A stretch of DNA of 64,000 nt from Histoplasma ohiense. Taxonomy: Eukaryota; Ascomycota; Eurotiomycetes; Onygenales; Ajellomycetaceae. The stretch spans positions 1,426,001 through 1,490,000 of the forward strand of contig JAEVHH010000004.1 of the NCBI GenBank assembly GCA_017607445.1. Reading direction: 5' to 3'. The notes beneath the pieces are model-generated. The model was not told the origin of the DNA and did not search any database. It saw only the letters and a list, made by a program, of their open reading frames with translations. Positions 19,280 to 29,928 of the stretch are shown piece by piece; positions within the stretch are counted from its first letter, which is position 1; the number at the start of each line of letters is the position of its first letter. Made by a program: the position numbers and the translations under genes.

Positions 19280-21890
19280 CTATGAAATATTTCCTTTATT
19301 GCTCATTAGCCATGCCTCATGCGCCTTTTTCTGTCTTTCCCAATCTTTCCTCAGTTTCTTGCTTCTGCTCTTTGTAATCTCTTCTCCAGCTGCGTCTCTG
19401 GTCGGTAGCCCATCCTCGTCCCAAGCACTGTACTCACTGGTCCGGAATAGATCGAGGTGGCTGATTCTGCCCTTCTCAGCTTTCTTTAGTGCCTCCTTCT
19501 CTTTGTTTTCTTTTTCTATTTGCTTTTGGAGAGCCCGAGCCGCCTTCTCCTCACGTGACTGGATTAGTTCTCTGCTGATTGGACGAACGAGGGCGGGTTG
19601 GTTATCACGGTCCTCAAGGTAGATTCCAAGGTCAAATAGGTCTACGTCACGAACGCGGTCGCAGAGAGTAAGGATTTCCTTTGAAATAGAGTTAGTTTGC
19701 TCCAGGGAGGATATCTTCGTGGAGAAATCCAATAGGACATTCTTGTAAATTCCCGCCTCCGCTTCGGCCTCCCCTGAGTTTCGCTGAATTGCTGCGGTCC
19801 CTATTTCAACAATGGACTTTAAGGTTTCCTCTGATATTCCGTCCTTCGCTCTGGCGGCTTCCCGAAGGGAATCCCGCATTGTAGACAAAGGATAGAGATA
19901 AGGTTTTGCAGCATCTGGGATATCAATGCCTGACCAGCCAATTTCAGTTGGGGTTGGCGGAGCGCTACCATTAAGACCGAATACGTTGACCATTGAAGTA
20001 ACCCACATGGCAGCCTCCTGGATGTGCTTGGTTGGTATCGTGGATTTATCAGCGATGTTATATTTGGATATAAGCTCGGATATTGCATACATCGCACCAG
20101 CGGTGTTAAACGAATCACACAAGCTTTGATGAACAGCATCCTGTGCGGATTTAAGGGCGACGGCTAAAGTGTTATCTGCTGAGCCCGGAGCAACGTCTGG
20201 CTGTCCCACTACGTCTCTGGATTTGATGAAAAAGTTGTTCACTTTTTCTTCCCAGGCATTCCCAGCATTGATGAGGTCCTCGGTGATTTCAATTCCATCC
20301 TTCCATGCACTTAATAGGAACACTATTCGAAGGCTTTTAGGTGTCCAGTCCCCTTTATCCAGAGCCTCCCGGATTGTAGTGAAGTTTTTGAGCGATTTCG
20401 ACATCTTCGAGCCCTGAATAGAAAGATGTCCCATATGTAGGAAGTAATTAACCCAATGGTCGTGAGCGCAGGTTTCATGCCAGTAAGCTTCACTTTGAGC
20501 CAGCTCGTTGTCATGATGTGGAAACGCCAGATCTATTCCACCGGAATGGATATCCATCTGCTTCCCAAGCGTGGCAGATGCCATCGCTGAGCATTCGATA
20601 TGCCAACCAGGGCGGCCATCACCCCAGGGGCTTGGCCAGCTAGGCTCGCCAGCTTTTGACGCTTTCCAAAGAGCGAAGTCTGCAGCAGAACGCTTTTCCA
20701 TTGTCTTTTTTGTTAGAGCCCCTTCTCCTTCCGCATGAAGTTTCGTATCATGCCGATTCCAGGGCTCTAATCTGGCATAACTATTCCCCGCAGCCTCGAA
20801 GGCGGTAATATCAAAATAAACAGATCCATCAGAAGTAACATAGCCGAATTTATGCTTGACAATTCTTTCAACGAAGCTTACAATCTCTGGCATGTATTCT
20901 GTTACTCGGGTGACGGTGTCCGGGTCTAAGACGTTTAGATCCCGAACATCCTGCATAAAGCGATCCTCGTACTTCTTCGTTAATTTGGTGAAGATTGAAC
21001 GGTCTTCTCCACGTATGGACGATCCATGAATTGAATCAAGGTATTCCAGGAGTACATCCTGGACATCATTATAGAATGTTTCGCCCAGGATGCTTTCCTT
21101 CGCAGACGATACTTTTGTGAGTGCATTCGCTGCAGATGACGCGGTTTTTATTTTCATTTTCAACTTCGCTTCTTCATCTCCAGGCTTTTCACTTCCATCA
21201 AGAGCTGCGCCATTCAGGATGGCAGCATACACCTTCTCTGCCTCCTCCCCATAGCGCTCGGGGGCTAGTCCAGCCTCAAGGAGTGGAAGGTTCCGTTCCA
21301 GGAAAGCGGCGAATGCCGAGCGAACTATCTTAGTAACTTCATCATCAATTATGGGATGTGAATTTACAAATTCGGTAAAAAAGTGATGTTGTCGGCCTCT
21401 GGTAATAATCTGGCGCTTGTATTAGTCCTGGGGTTGATCAGAAAAGGTAATTTTCCCAAACAGACACACAGACACAGACACACACCTTATCATCCACATC
21501 TGTGATATTCATAATAAACTCAACATCGAATTTGAAATAATCGCGCATTATTCGCCGTAGAATATCATTAGTGACATAGTTTCTGGCGTGGCCTAGATGC
21601 GCATCATCGTAGACTGTCGGCCCACAGGCATACCAAGTAACTTTTCGGCCAATGGGATCAAGAGGAACGAATGGGACTTTTGATCGGGTAAGAGAGTTGT
21701 AAATCCTCAAGGGAGGTAGACGCGAAGCGGATTCAGGGTGCAGCCGGGGCTGGTTCCATGGCGGTTGCTGGCGAGCGGTCGACATCGTGGTGATTCGAAT
21801 TGGGCTGCTGGTCGAACAGAATAGGGTAGTGCGTGCTTTGGCTAGGTCAAAGAAGCTGGACAAGCAACCTGTGCGAATAAAGAGCCTCAT
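19280..21890 (-). CDS. CRS1: Cysteinyl-tRNA synthetase, two exons
   Basis: Exons are 21890-21486 and 21415-19280, giving 846 residues. The enzyme charges tRNA-Cys. Class I motifs are present: CGPTVYDDAHLGHARNY, in which HLGH is the HIGH motif and the Cys is a zinc ligand, and KMSKSLKNF. Zinc-site and substrate segments GRPGWHIECSAM and HSGGIDLAFPHHDNELAQSE are also intact. Two Met codons suggest dual forms. The first 35 residues (MRLFIRTGCLSSFFDLAKAR and on) form a likely mitochondrial presequence, and Met36 (position 21,785, MSTARQQPPWNQP) fits a cytosolic start. The C-terminal region is Lys/Glu-rich, as in fungal forms. The intron carries a CA/CAGA simple repeat near the donor. The gene is divergent from TRM61. 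Confidence 0.95.
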
Positions 21891-22239
21891 AAATGGGAGA
21901 CGCGCATAAGAGTAGTGATCGGGAGAACAAGAGGGAGAGAAGAGGAAGGGAATAAAGGAGTGAGACGAGGGGCAGACGAGGGGCGGAGGCGTGGGTCAAT
22001 CAGTCAAATCCATGCGTGTGTCTGCATTGCATTTGGTGACGCGGGGAGCTCAAAGCAGCGATCCTGCCCTAAACCCTATTTGGCCAGATGCCGTAGTTTT
22101 TTCTTTTTTCAACATTCCCTGTTTGGTGGACATTGTACGGCGTATGCAAGACAAAGATGCTGATTTGAACTGTATTTTCCATTTTCACTTGAGAAGCAGA
22201 TATTTTGGCATCTCTTCAATCCCATTGGATTCCACCAGC
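21891..22239. promoter_or_regulatory. Divergent promoter region, CRS1 / TRM61
   Basis: About 350 bases lie between divergent start codons. A GA-rich tract (GGGAGAGAAGAGGAAGGG and following) occupies 21,925-21,990. The TRM61 frame is open through 21,991-22,239 but has no family homology there, so I treat that part as leader. Confidence 0.5.
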
Positions 22240-23820
22240 ATGCCGTCCCCGTTCCTTACGCCTGGTCCCACGGCGAAGGCGGATTCTCTGGCGGTGCTGC
22301 ATCTGCGGCGAAACCTCTTGATCCCCACGGTCCTCAAGACTCACGATGACGAAAATCTTGGCTATGATGAAGGGAAAGTAACCAACACCCGCTTCGGCTC
22401 GTTTCCACACAGTACATTGATTGGGCAGCCTTGGGGCTCGCAGATTGTTGCATCCAAGGTCGACACTGGCTCGCGGGGACGCAAACTATCCCAGAAGCAG
22501 CCGTCCTCATTAAAGCGAAAAGTAGATGAAATGGACACATCTGAGGCCAATGATGATGATTCGATACCTACAACACCAAGAACTGCTGTTGCTGCATCCA
22601 GCGGTTTCATTCACCTTCTCCCTCCCACACCCGAATCTTGGACAGCTTCCCTCCCCCACCGAACGCAGGTCGTATATACCCCCGATTACAGCTACATATT
22701 ACACCGCATACGTGCTAGACCTGGATGTAGACTTATAGAAGCAGGCGCAGGCAGTGGATCATTCACACATGCGGCCGCGCGGGCGGTGTTTAATGGGTAC
22801 CCGTCACCTGCAGAACCCCCAAGCAACAGACATCTCGGGAAAGTCTACAGCTTCGAGTTCCATGCGCAGCGGGCGTCGAAGATTCGCGAAGAGATTCGCG
22901 ATCACGGGCTAGATGGTATCGTCGACGTGAGCTACCGGGACGTCTACAACGAGGGATTTTTGGTAGGCGAGCCTCTCAAAGGCGAATCCCCTAGAGCCAA
23001 TGCCATATTCCTGGACCTACCCGCGCCATGGCTCGCGCTGAAACACCTCGTTCGAGGACCCACTGACGGATCTCCATCTCCCCTCGACCCATCGTTGCCA
23101 GTACATATCTGCACATTCTCACCTTGCCTGGAACAAGTCCAGCGGACCATCAGCGTGCTGCGTCAACACGACTGGGTATCTATATCGATGGTTGAAGTAA
23201 ATCATCGCCAAATTGAGGTGCGGAGAGAGCGTTACGGAATTGAAGGTGGTGGGGGTCGAGGCACGATTCCTGGACCTCGAAATGTGGAAGAATCAGTAAC
23301 TAGGCTTCGAGATATTGGGGAACGTGGAAAAGCTTTCCATGCTAGCCAGGCACAAAGTGAGGTGGAAAGCGCTCAGGCTACCGCTTTAAAAAACGAAACA
23401 GAAAATGACAACTGCAAGGGCGGTGAAGGTGACGGTAACCGTGAGAGCAGCAAAGAAGGTACAGAAATAGTCGACCCAGAGGGTAGCGACAAGAATGATC
23501 CATCGTCTTCAGTAATATCAGGCATATTAAAATTAAAGCAATCAACCCCCTCGGTACAACCATTGGTGCCAGCGTACAAGCAAGGCAATCTCATACATCG
23601 CAGCGAGCCCGATCTCAAGACTCACACGTCCTATCTTGTCTTTGCTATTTTGCCCGTTACATGGTCTGAAGAGGAAGAACAACGGTGTCGAGAAAAGTGG
23701 CCAAGCGTTGCGAAGTCGCGCGCTGTAGATGGGGCATCAGTGCATCCGAAGAGCAAGAAGCAGATGAAACGGGAAGAGAAAGCTGAGAGGGAGACGGCTA
23801 AGAAAGCGGAGGAGGAATAA
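22240..23820 (+). CDS. TRM61: tRNA (adenine-58-N1) methyltransferase catalytic subunit TRM61
   Basis: A single exon of 526 residues from the ATG at 22,240. TRM61 with TRM6 makes m1A58 in tRNAs, which is essential for initiator tRNA stability. The N-terminal barrel region includes HSTLIGQPWGS and SGFIHLLPPTPESWTASLPH. The SAM-binding motif I is LIEAGAGSGSFTHAAARAV, with A168-G-A-G-S-G. Then follow KVYSFEFHAQRASKIREEI, AIFLDLPAPWLALKHL and VHICTFSPCLEQVQRTI. A long Glu/Asn/Lys-rich insertion (about residues 365-440) precedes the last strand and a Lys/Glu-rich tail. It is longer than yeast Trm61 (383 residues) because of that insertion and the N-terminal extension. I chose the ATG closest to the conserved start. 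Confidence 0.93.
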   Translation: MPSPFLTPGPTAKADSLAVLHLRRNLLIPTVLKTHDDENLGYDEGKVTNTRFGSFPHSTLIGQPWGSQIVASKVDTGSRGRKLSQKQPSSLKRKVDEMDTSEANDDDSIPTTPRTAVAASSGFIHLLPPTPESWTASLPHRTQVVYTPDYSYILHRIRARPGCRLIEAGAGSGSFTHAAARAVFNGYPSPAEPPSNRHLGKVYSFEFHAQRASKIREEIRDHGLDGIVDVSYRDVYNEGFLVGEPLKGESPRANAIFLDLPAPWLALKHLVRGPTDGSPSPLDPSLPVHICTFSPCLEQVQRTISVLRQHDWVSISMVEVNHRQIEVRRERYGIEGGGGRGTIPGPRNVEESVTRLRDIGERGKAFHASQAQSEVESAQATALKNETENDNCKGGEGDGNRESSKEGTEIVDPEGSDKNDPSSSVISGILKLKQSTPSVQPLVPAYKQGNLIHRSEPDLKTHTSYLVFAILPVTWSEEEEQRCREKWPSVAKSRAVDGASVHPKSKKQMKREEKAERETAKKAEEE

Positions 23821-24508
23821 TTTTAATGTTCCCGGTGAATGAATTGTACATGTACAAATTATATCCCAGTTTTCATGGAGTCTCCAGCCTCTTTAGGATT
23901 CTTTCTATATTGCCACCCCATGATCCCTTGATGGCTTGACTTTGCCAATTAGGGACGATTGTATATTGCTCAAATCAAGGGGTTGAAGACGCTCAAGGTG
24001 CCTCACCCCTGAATGAGGATGTAGTTATGGGCACAGTATCTTACATCCAATATCCTCCTCGACACTCTCGGCACAGCTTGCTCTCTGTGCGACAGTTTGC
24101 TTGAATATGCATGTAATACGAGACGGAGAGCTTACATGCATTGAATACATGTCCTGTGGACAAAACGGAACTGTCCGAACAATCTTTCAATGAACATAAT
24201 CAAGGAATCATAAACCAAAAACATACTAGAAGCATTTAATATCTGTCATTATTCTCATGGCATAAACATCAAGCCTTCAAAGATCTATCTACAAGCACGC
24301 TTAGAAGCCAAAAAATCTTAAGTTGTTCATGGTATAAGAAAAGCAAAAGCAGGTCTGGGATAAACGATCGATAAACGTGGGGTAGCGCTGAACAATGACC
24401 TGGCGGTGATGGGTTCCGAGAAAAGAAGTTCGCCCGGGGTGTGGAGAGTTTGCATGGAATCTGTTGGAAGATGAATAAAATTGTCCGTGGATATGTTAAG
24501 ATCTGTTG
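23821..24508. other. Convergent 3' region of TRM61 and SWA2
   Basis: Nearly 700 bases lie between two converging genes. No coding sequence was recognised. Only the 3' UTRs are expected here. Confidence 0.5.
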
Positions 24509-27306
24509 CTACAGTCCATTTTCGTTCTTGAATTTGTCCCACGCTTCATTTAATGCACTGAATACAGCACCGGCAATCATTTTCTGCTCCGTTGTTGCGT
24601 TAACAGGGATCTGTAGGGGCACATACAAAAGGTATAGTTAGTAAAACCAATATTCTAGATATTCCACGAACTGCAGACTTCGTAAAAAGGAAACCGAAAG
24701 TGGGAGGGAAGGGAGGAAGGGAAGGGGAGACAAGCCTTATCCGGATGCACCTTGGCAATCCCCTTCATATAGTGGATTTTAACCTTGTTGGGTAGAATCA
24801 ACTCAGCCATACTAATCGTCTTCCACGCAGCGTCTGGCCACAAAACAGTGTCCAAACTTGCCAAAAGCGCTCGCAGATTATCCTGCTTCCCAGACTTCCA
24901 TGCGGTTATACGAGCCTCCACAGAATCAGACAGGGCGAATTTTTCGTTATCAGCTCGATCTGCCGCCTCATTTGCCGCGCGGAGACGAGAAACCGCTTCT
25001 GCTGGCTTGGACTGCTGTCCAATCGGCCTAGCCGCTGGAGTAACTGGTTTTCTGGGTTTTACGGGACCCGTGGACGTCACCGGCGTTGATGTATGGGGAG
25101 TTGGCTGGTTCATACCAGCCGCCTTCTCACACCTATTTCGTCCCTGGATGCTAGTGCTGCCTCCGTGGCCTGATTCAACCGCATCCCGCCAGATCTTAGC
25201 GGCGTCAGACCACCGTTCAAGTTGCTCTAGCGCTTCGGCTTTCCTCATCAATGCTTTACCAAAAACCTCTCTCATGTCTTTGCTGGGCTCCCCCTTCGCT
25301 AAGTCGATCTTTTCCGACTCTCCTCTGGAAGGGCCAATGATTGCCATGGCAGTATCTGCGTCGGCGATCGCCGATTTGGGTTCGCCAATTTTAAGCCCGG
25401 TGAGCGCACGGTTACATAGAATGACTGCCGTGAGGGGGTGCTTTTCCGGTAGGTGAGAAAGGGCAGTGGAATATGCCGTATGCGCAGAAGCATAGTCGCC
25501 ACGTTTAAAGGCTTCGGAACCTTTCTGACGTGAGCTATGGGAGGACGCAAGCACAGAAGATGAAATCTGAGGAATTTCGCGTGGAGGTGCTCTAGGACGC
25601 ACTGGCAGTGGCTTGGAAGTCTGGACTTGACGTGTTTGGGGATGAGGCGATGTCGTTGCAGGTCGTGCAGGTTGGTCCACTGTGTTAGGTGTATCGAACA
25701 AGTTAGGCTGAGATTCCAAAGCTGTCGGTGTTGGAGCTGCTTTCCGTCTCCTAGCCGGGCTAACGTATGCTTGGGCGGCTTGCTCTTCAGCGTTCACACG
25801 AGTGAGCCGAGTTCGAGGGCCTTCCCTAATTTGCGGTTGAGTATCCCTTTGCACCGGAGCGCGTGGTGAACGGCTTCGGAGAAGATCTGGGTTGGAAGTG
25901 GGATAAAACTCTTCCCTCTGCCTGGGTGACTTGGTAGGCCTTGCACCAGATTCAAGCAGCAACGCTTCATCTGTGAAGTTGCCCTGGTGCGGAGGGCCAT
26001 TGCCTCGCGCTCCTGAACGCGTTGTTTCCGAGGCAGTTGATGAGGATTCTCGCATCCAGCGAGGCTGATTTGAATCAGACGGGCCATTAAACTCCTGGAC
26101 AGCTTGTTGCATCTTTTTCGCTCCGCTCTTCCAAAGGGAATTGGCTGATTTGAAGAGGGTATTACCTAATTCTGCTGCCAACGCTGCCGGGTCCTTGTCC
26201 AGTCTGGAAGGACTTGGGCTATGTGCATGATTGCTTGAGGAGCGAGAGCGTTCGTTCTGCATCCACGCGGGTACACCGTTGTCTCGCCGCTCAGGAGATC
26301 TGCCACCAGAACTCCGTTCACGGCTTCTATTTTGATGCTGACCTTTGCTCAGTCCCCTATTTTTCGCCTTTTGTTTTGCCTCTTCGTGAGCTTGGTTTAG
26401 GAGCCAGCCAACGGCAGCCTGAACATCAATTCCAGACTCTGTCGCAGCAAGGGCCTCTTGAGCCTTGTCCGCAGGAAATCCCATGTCTACTAATTCAGCA
26501 ATGTACTTATCTTTAGTGGAAACGGGTGGAGAAGGCTTTTCGGGAGCCTCTTTGGGTGATAATATTTCAACTTTTTGTTTCTGTGTAAACTCGGACACAG
26601 GTTTCCCAAGTGAACCTAGAATGTCATCGTCGGCGGTCTGGGGCGTGAGATTTTGTGATGTAGCCTTGGGTTTGAGGTCGCGCAAACCGAATGGGTCATC
26701 ATCATCAGGAATCCTCAAGCTTTCATGTGTAGCCTGCACATCATTCGATCTGAGTTGTAAACTTGATGTATTATTACTAGAGGATCCACTGTTAACGGGT
26801 ATAGGGAAGTTTGTGGAGGCGTCAACTGGTGCGGATGCATTGAAGGCAGCCAACAGATCATCTTCATCACCAGAAGGGCGACGTTGTCCCAAGAACGTAT
26901 GCGCGCCTGCGGGGGATGATGAAGCCCGTGGCTTTTCGAAATTGTCCCAGAATTGTGTATTGCTTCCCCCATATTGGGTCTCTAAATTCGCCCTTTTCAC
27001 TTCTTCCTTCCGTGCTCTCTGTTCTGCCAACTGCTTCTGTTGTTCGAGCAATGAAAGCGTTTTTCCAGAGTTGGCAGAGTTAAATGAGACTAGATTCGCA
27101 AAACTGTCATTGGCCGGAGTAGTTGCTTTTGAAGGTGGCTTCGAACGCACCGAAGGACCAAAAGTTAACGGAGTAGATCGTCCTGACATAGGAGGTGTAG
27201 GCCTTAACTCAGAGAACCTTGATGGAGGCGCGGATCCAACCGGGGATGATCTTCTCGCTTCAGACCCTGAGGAGGGTGCCCAGTTGAGCCCTGATAGGTC
27301 ATCCAT
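24509..27306 (-). CDS. SWA2: Auxilin-like J-domain protein (UBA-TPR-DnaJ), two exons
   Basis: Exons are 27306-24736 and 24610-24509, giving 890 residues. The protein should recruit Hsp70 to uncoat clathrin vesicles. A long disordered N terminus (MDDLSGLNWAP, WDNF, DPFGL) resembles clathrin/adaptor-binding regions. A UBA domain lies at about 262-310 (YIAELVDMGFPADKAQEAL). A TPR region lies at about 590-670 (GSEAFKRGDYASAHTAYSTA). The C-terminal J domain reads LWPDAAWKTISMAELILP, then YMKGIAKVHPDK with the HPD motif. The last exon, IPVNATTEQKMIAGAVFSAL, completes the J domain. The intron between them starts GC, not GT (AAG/GCTTGT), and ends CCCTACAG; no GT donor keeps the frame at the conserved position. 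Without this exon the J domain would be cut short. Confidence 0.92.
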
Positions 27307-29020
27307 GTGGTTTTGGTTGGAGTTGATTTTGACCCTCGAAGTTGTTCGCCGTTATTTAGGCGGAGAAGAAGCTTGATATGTAACTGAGGTCATTTCCTTC
27401 TCCAGGTGCTCATTAAGGTCACTATTTGGATTGTTCAAGTTAGGTGATGCGCCACATAAGGTATGAAACTCATACACTCAATCTCCACAGTCACCGAACT
27501 AACCTTATTCATCACATGCCTCGAGTATCAATGTAAGGGAAAATGAACGACTATCTATAGAATCATGTGTGTTAACTTGCAATGATGGAATAAACGGGAT
27601 CGTGCAGCACTAAGTCATGTGATATGTATATTTGTTGGAGGTCCCACATGTTGGTCCTAAGCTACCTATTAAGGACTAGCGTATCGCACATATTTACGCC
27701 TACACCGTAATACCAACATATATTATTAGATAGATCATACCTCTGACACGGAATTTAGTTCGTCCGATTATGTTTCTTGCAATAACTGACACAGCACGCG
27801 AGGGGGCAGGCGAGAGTGGAACGTGAGCAATTTGTGAATCCTTATACTCCGATACTAGGTGACTTCTGTTCATTAAACAATTCTGCCAAAAATAAAGTAT
27901 GGGATTTGGCCGATTGTTGAAAGATTTGGAACAGTAGGAGTAGTAACGTTTGTGGTAGAATAGTTGAGCAGTTGAATGGCTTGAAATTGTAGAAAATGTG
28001 AGATCATCACTAGATAACCAAACCAGGTTTCATAAAAATTTGGCTAGATTTCCCCGAGCCACCTTCCCCATACCACCGGCTTTTCCGAAACCAACTTCCT
28101 GCAAGTCCCATTCGCAGCTTAGATTCCAAAGACGGTTGGAAGCGATACAAATGTGATGGATAAAAAGAAATAGGGGATATATCCTATATCCCTCGGGAAT
28201 TGAAAACGCCACGGCCTGGCCCTAGATTTCCAAGGAATGACGGATATCTTCAAACAAGGTCCTCGGACCGATTTTCTCGGATCAAGAATGCCATAGCTGC
28301 CGCTTGCACGACAGCAGCAAAGGATGGAGAACTGAACTTCGGCCATGTCTAATCAGCATTGACCGTGAACTGGAATTGTGTGCCAGACTCGGGCCTGGCT
28401 CAGAAGCGCGATGGGTTGAATGGGTGAACTGTCAAATATGCCCGAACGCGGGAAAAATTCCAGTAAATAGGGGGATATTTTCGCAGGGAAGTTTCACAGT
28501 CCTTCACCTAACGAGGGCTAATATGCTTTGTTTTTCTCACCTTCTCCTCCTTTTTCATATTTTCTCTCAGTGATCGCATTTGATGACGATGCTGCCAGTC
28601 ATAACGTTGAATTTCAATGAGTATCGTTTTCCATTTGGTGCATAGCCTGCCTTACTGGATTTTCCGTAGTATGTGCGTCAATTTTGTTTTCCTCGTTGGG
28701 GTGTTCAATAAAGGACGTATTATAGGCATCTCCCTTTTATTCGAGACACCATTTCTCCGAGATCACTCTACACGTTTGCATCCGATCCCTCTGAACTTCT
28801 GGTCCCTGGCTCATCAGGAATCCCGTAAACCGTGCGGATCTTCGTGGTTGCTCCGAGTCTGGTTATGAAGGATATCAACGAGAGATTTAGCGCGAGTTAA
28901 AATGAACATTTCATTGCTTTTTGATGATCAGTAGTATCTTTCGCTCCCATTCAACCATTTGTCTGGCTGAAGTCTGTTGTGTATCCGTCTCTTCATTCAA
29001 CCCCACTAGACGGGTTGGGG
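27307..29020. other. Gene-free region upstream of SWA2
   Basis: About 1.7 kb with no convincing gene. Short frames at 28,030-28,346 (minus) and 28,304-28,868 (plus) have no family character or good starts. The left part should hold the SWA2 promoter. Confidence 0.4.
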
Positions 29021-29023
29021 TTT

Positions 29024-29452
29024 TCATTTCGAAACCGTTGATGTGGTGCAAGCGCGAGTGCCACGGTATGCCCATATTTTATCTGGATGAGCACAGATAT
29101 CACGGCGGCAGCCTGTACCTTCCAGGGCCTTGAGGGTGGGAAAGTCAGCCCTACTACCACCCTTCCTCGTTATCGCCCATAATCTGCAGTGACCGATTTG
29201 AAGGTAGATGGTGAAGATAATCCGCAGCAAGTGAATGATAGATGTGCAAGTAAGAAGTCCTGCTGCTGTAAGTGAAATAGAAATATTCTTGATAATCTGT
29301 GGCTGTTTTCGATGTAGGCGCACCATCATGAGAGCAGTGATGCTGGGCAGAACATGGAGTTTATCAATCAGGACCAAGCTTGGAAAACTCCTGGCTGACT
29401 CATCCAACATCAAGAGCGCAGTGAGGATGTGTGGGATGGTTAATCTTCTCAT
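29024..29452 (-). CDS. Possible small membrane protein, unknown (low confidence)
   Basis: The minus-strand frame from Met at about 29,452 reads MRRLTIPHILTALLML and continues for roughly 140 residues. Hydrophobic segments occur at VLPSITALMMV and at ISISLTAAGLLTCTSIIHLL. The composition is more protein-like than neighbouring frames, but no family was recognised and no introns could be supported. It may be part of the same decayed locus as the minus-strand pieces to its right. It could also be noncoding. Confidence 0.25.
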   Translation of the reverse strand: MRRLTIPHILTALLMLDESARSFPSLVLIDKLHVLPSITALMMVRLHRKQPQIIKNISISLTAAGLLTCTSIIHLLRIIFTIYLQIGHCRLWAITRKGGSRADFPTLKALEGTGCRRDICAHPDKIWAYRGTRACTTSTVSK

Positions 29453-29928
29453 TGTGTGGTCGCTACCTAGGTAGCTCACTATATAGGGGTAATCACGTGC
29501 GGTGGAGTGGCGTCCTGGGAAACCGGTGCCCAACAGGATGTATCCTGCTGAGACTATTCAGCGTCCAACAGGCCAGCCCCATGTCGACCTTGGAACCTCG
29601 ACGCTACCGTGTCAGTGGAGCAAAACAGGGCACCCGCCTAGTGGCCCCAGCTCCACGGCGGTGGGGAAGGACATGAGTGGTAGGCATCTCCCGCCGCGCT
29701 ACGGAAAAGCTGCTGTCAACCCCCGCTAGACAGGTTAAGCAATTACAGCTAGAGGCAATTTGGGCGCAGTTAGCGAGAGAAAGCACTCCAATTGGCGCGG
29801 AGTCACGGATTGACAGAGACAAAGCAACCCGGCTTTTGCTCCTGGTTTTCATTTTGATGGAAAAATTTTTGGTGGCCGTCTTTCCCCGTGTGGGCGAGTG
29901 GGTGAAGTGGCGGAGTTACGTGAGATGT

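Noticed and set aside
21991..22239. N-terminal extension of TRM61
   Set aside because: The frame is open, but the extra 83 residues have no homology and the frame begins with a non-ATG codon.
24785..25456. 223-codon plus-strand frame
   Set aside because: It is antisense to the TPR and linker region of SWA2 and shows no domain of its own.
26465..27376. 303-codon plus-strand frame
   Set aside because: It is antisense to the disordered N terminus of SWA2. No family character; the minus-strand gene explains the openness.
28921..29133. Plus-strand 70-codon frame
   Set aside because: No domain, no splice context, and it overlaps the more protein-like minus-strand frame.
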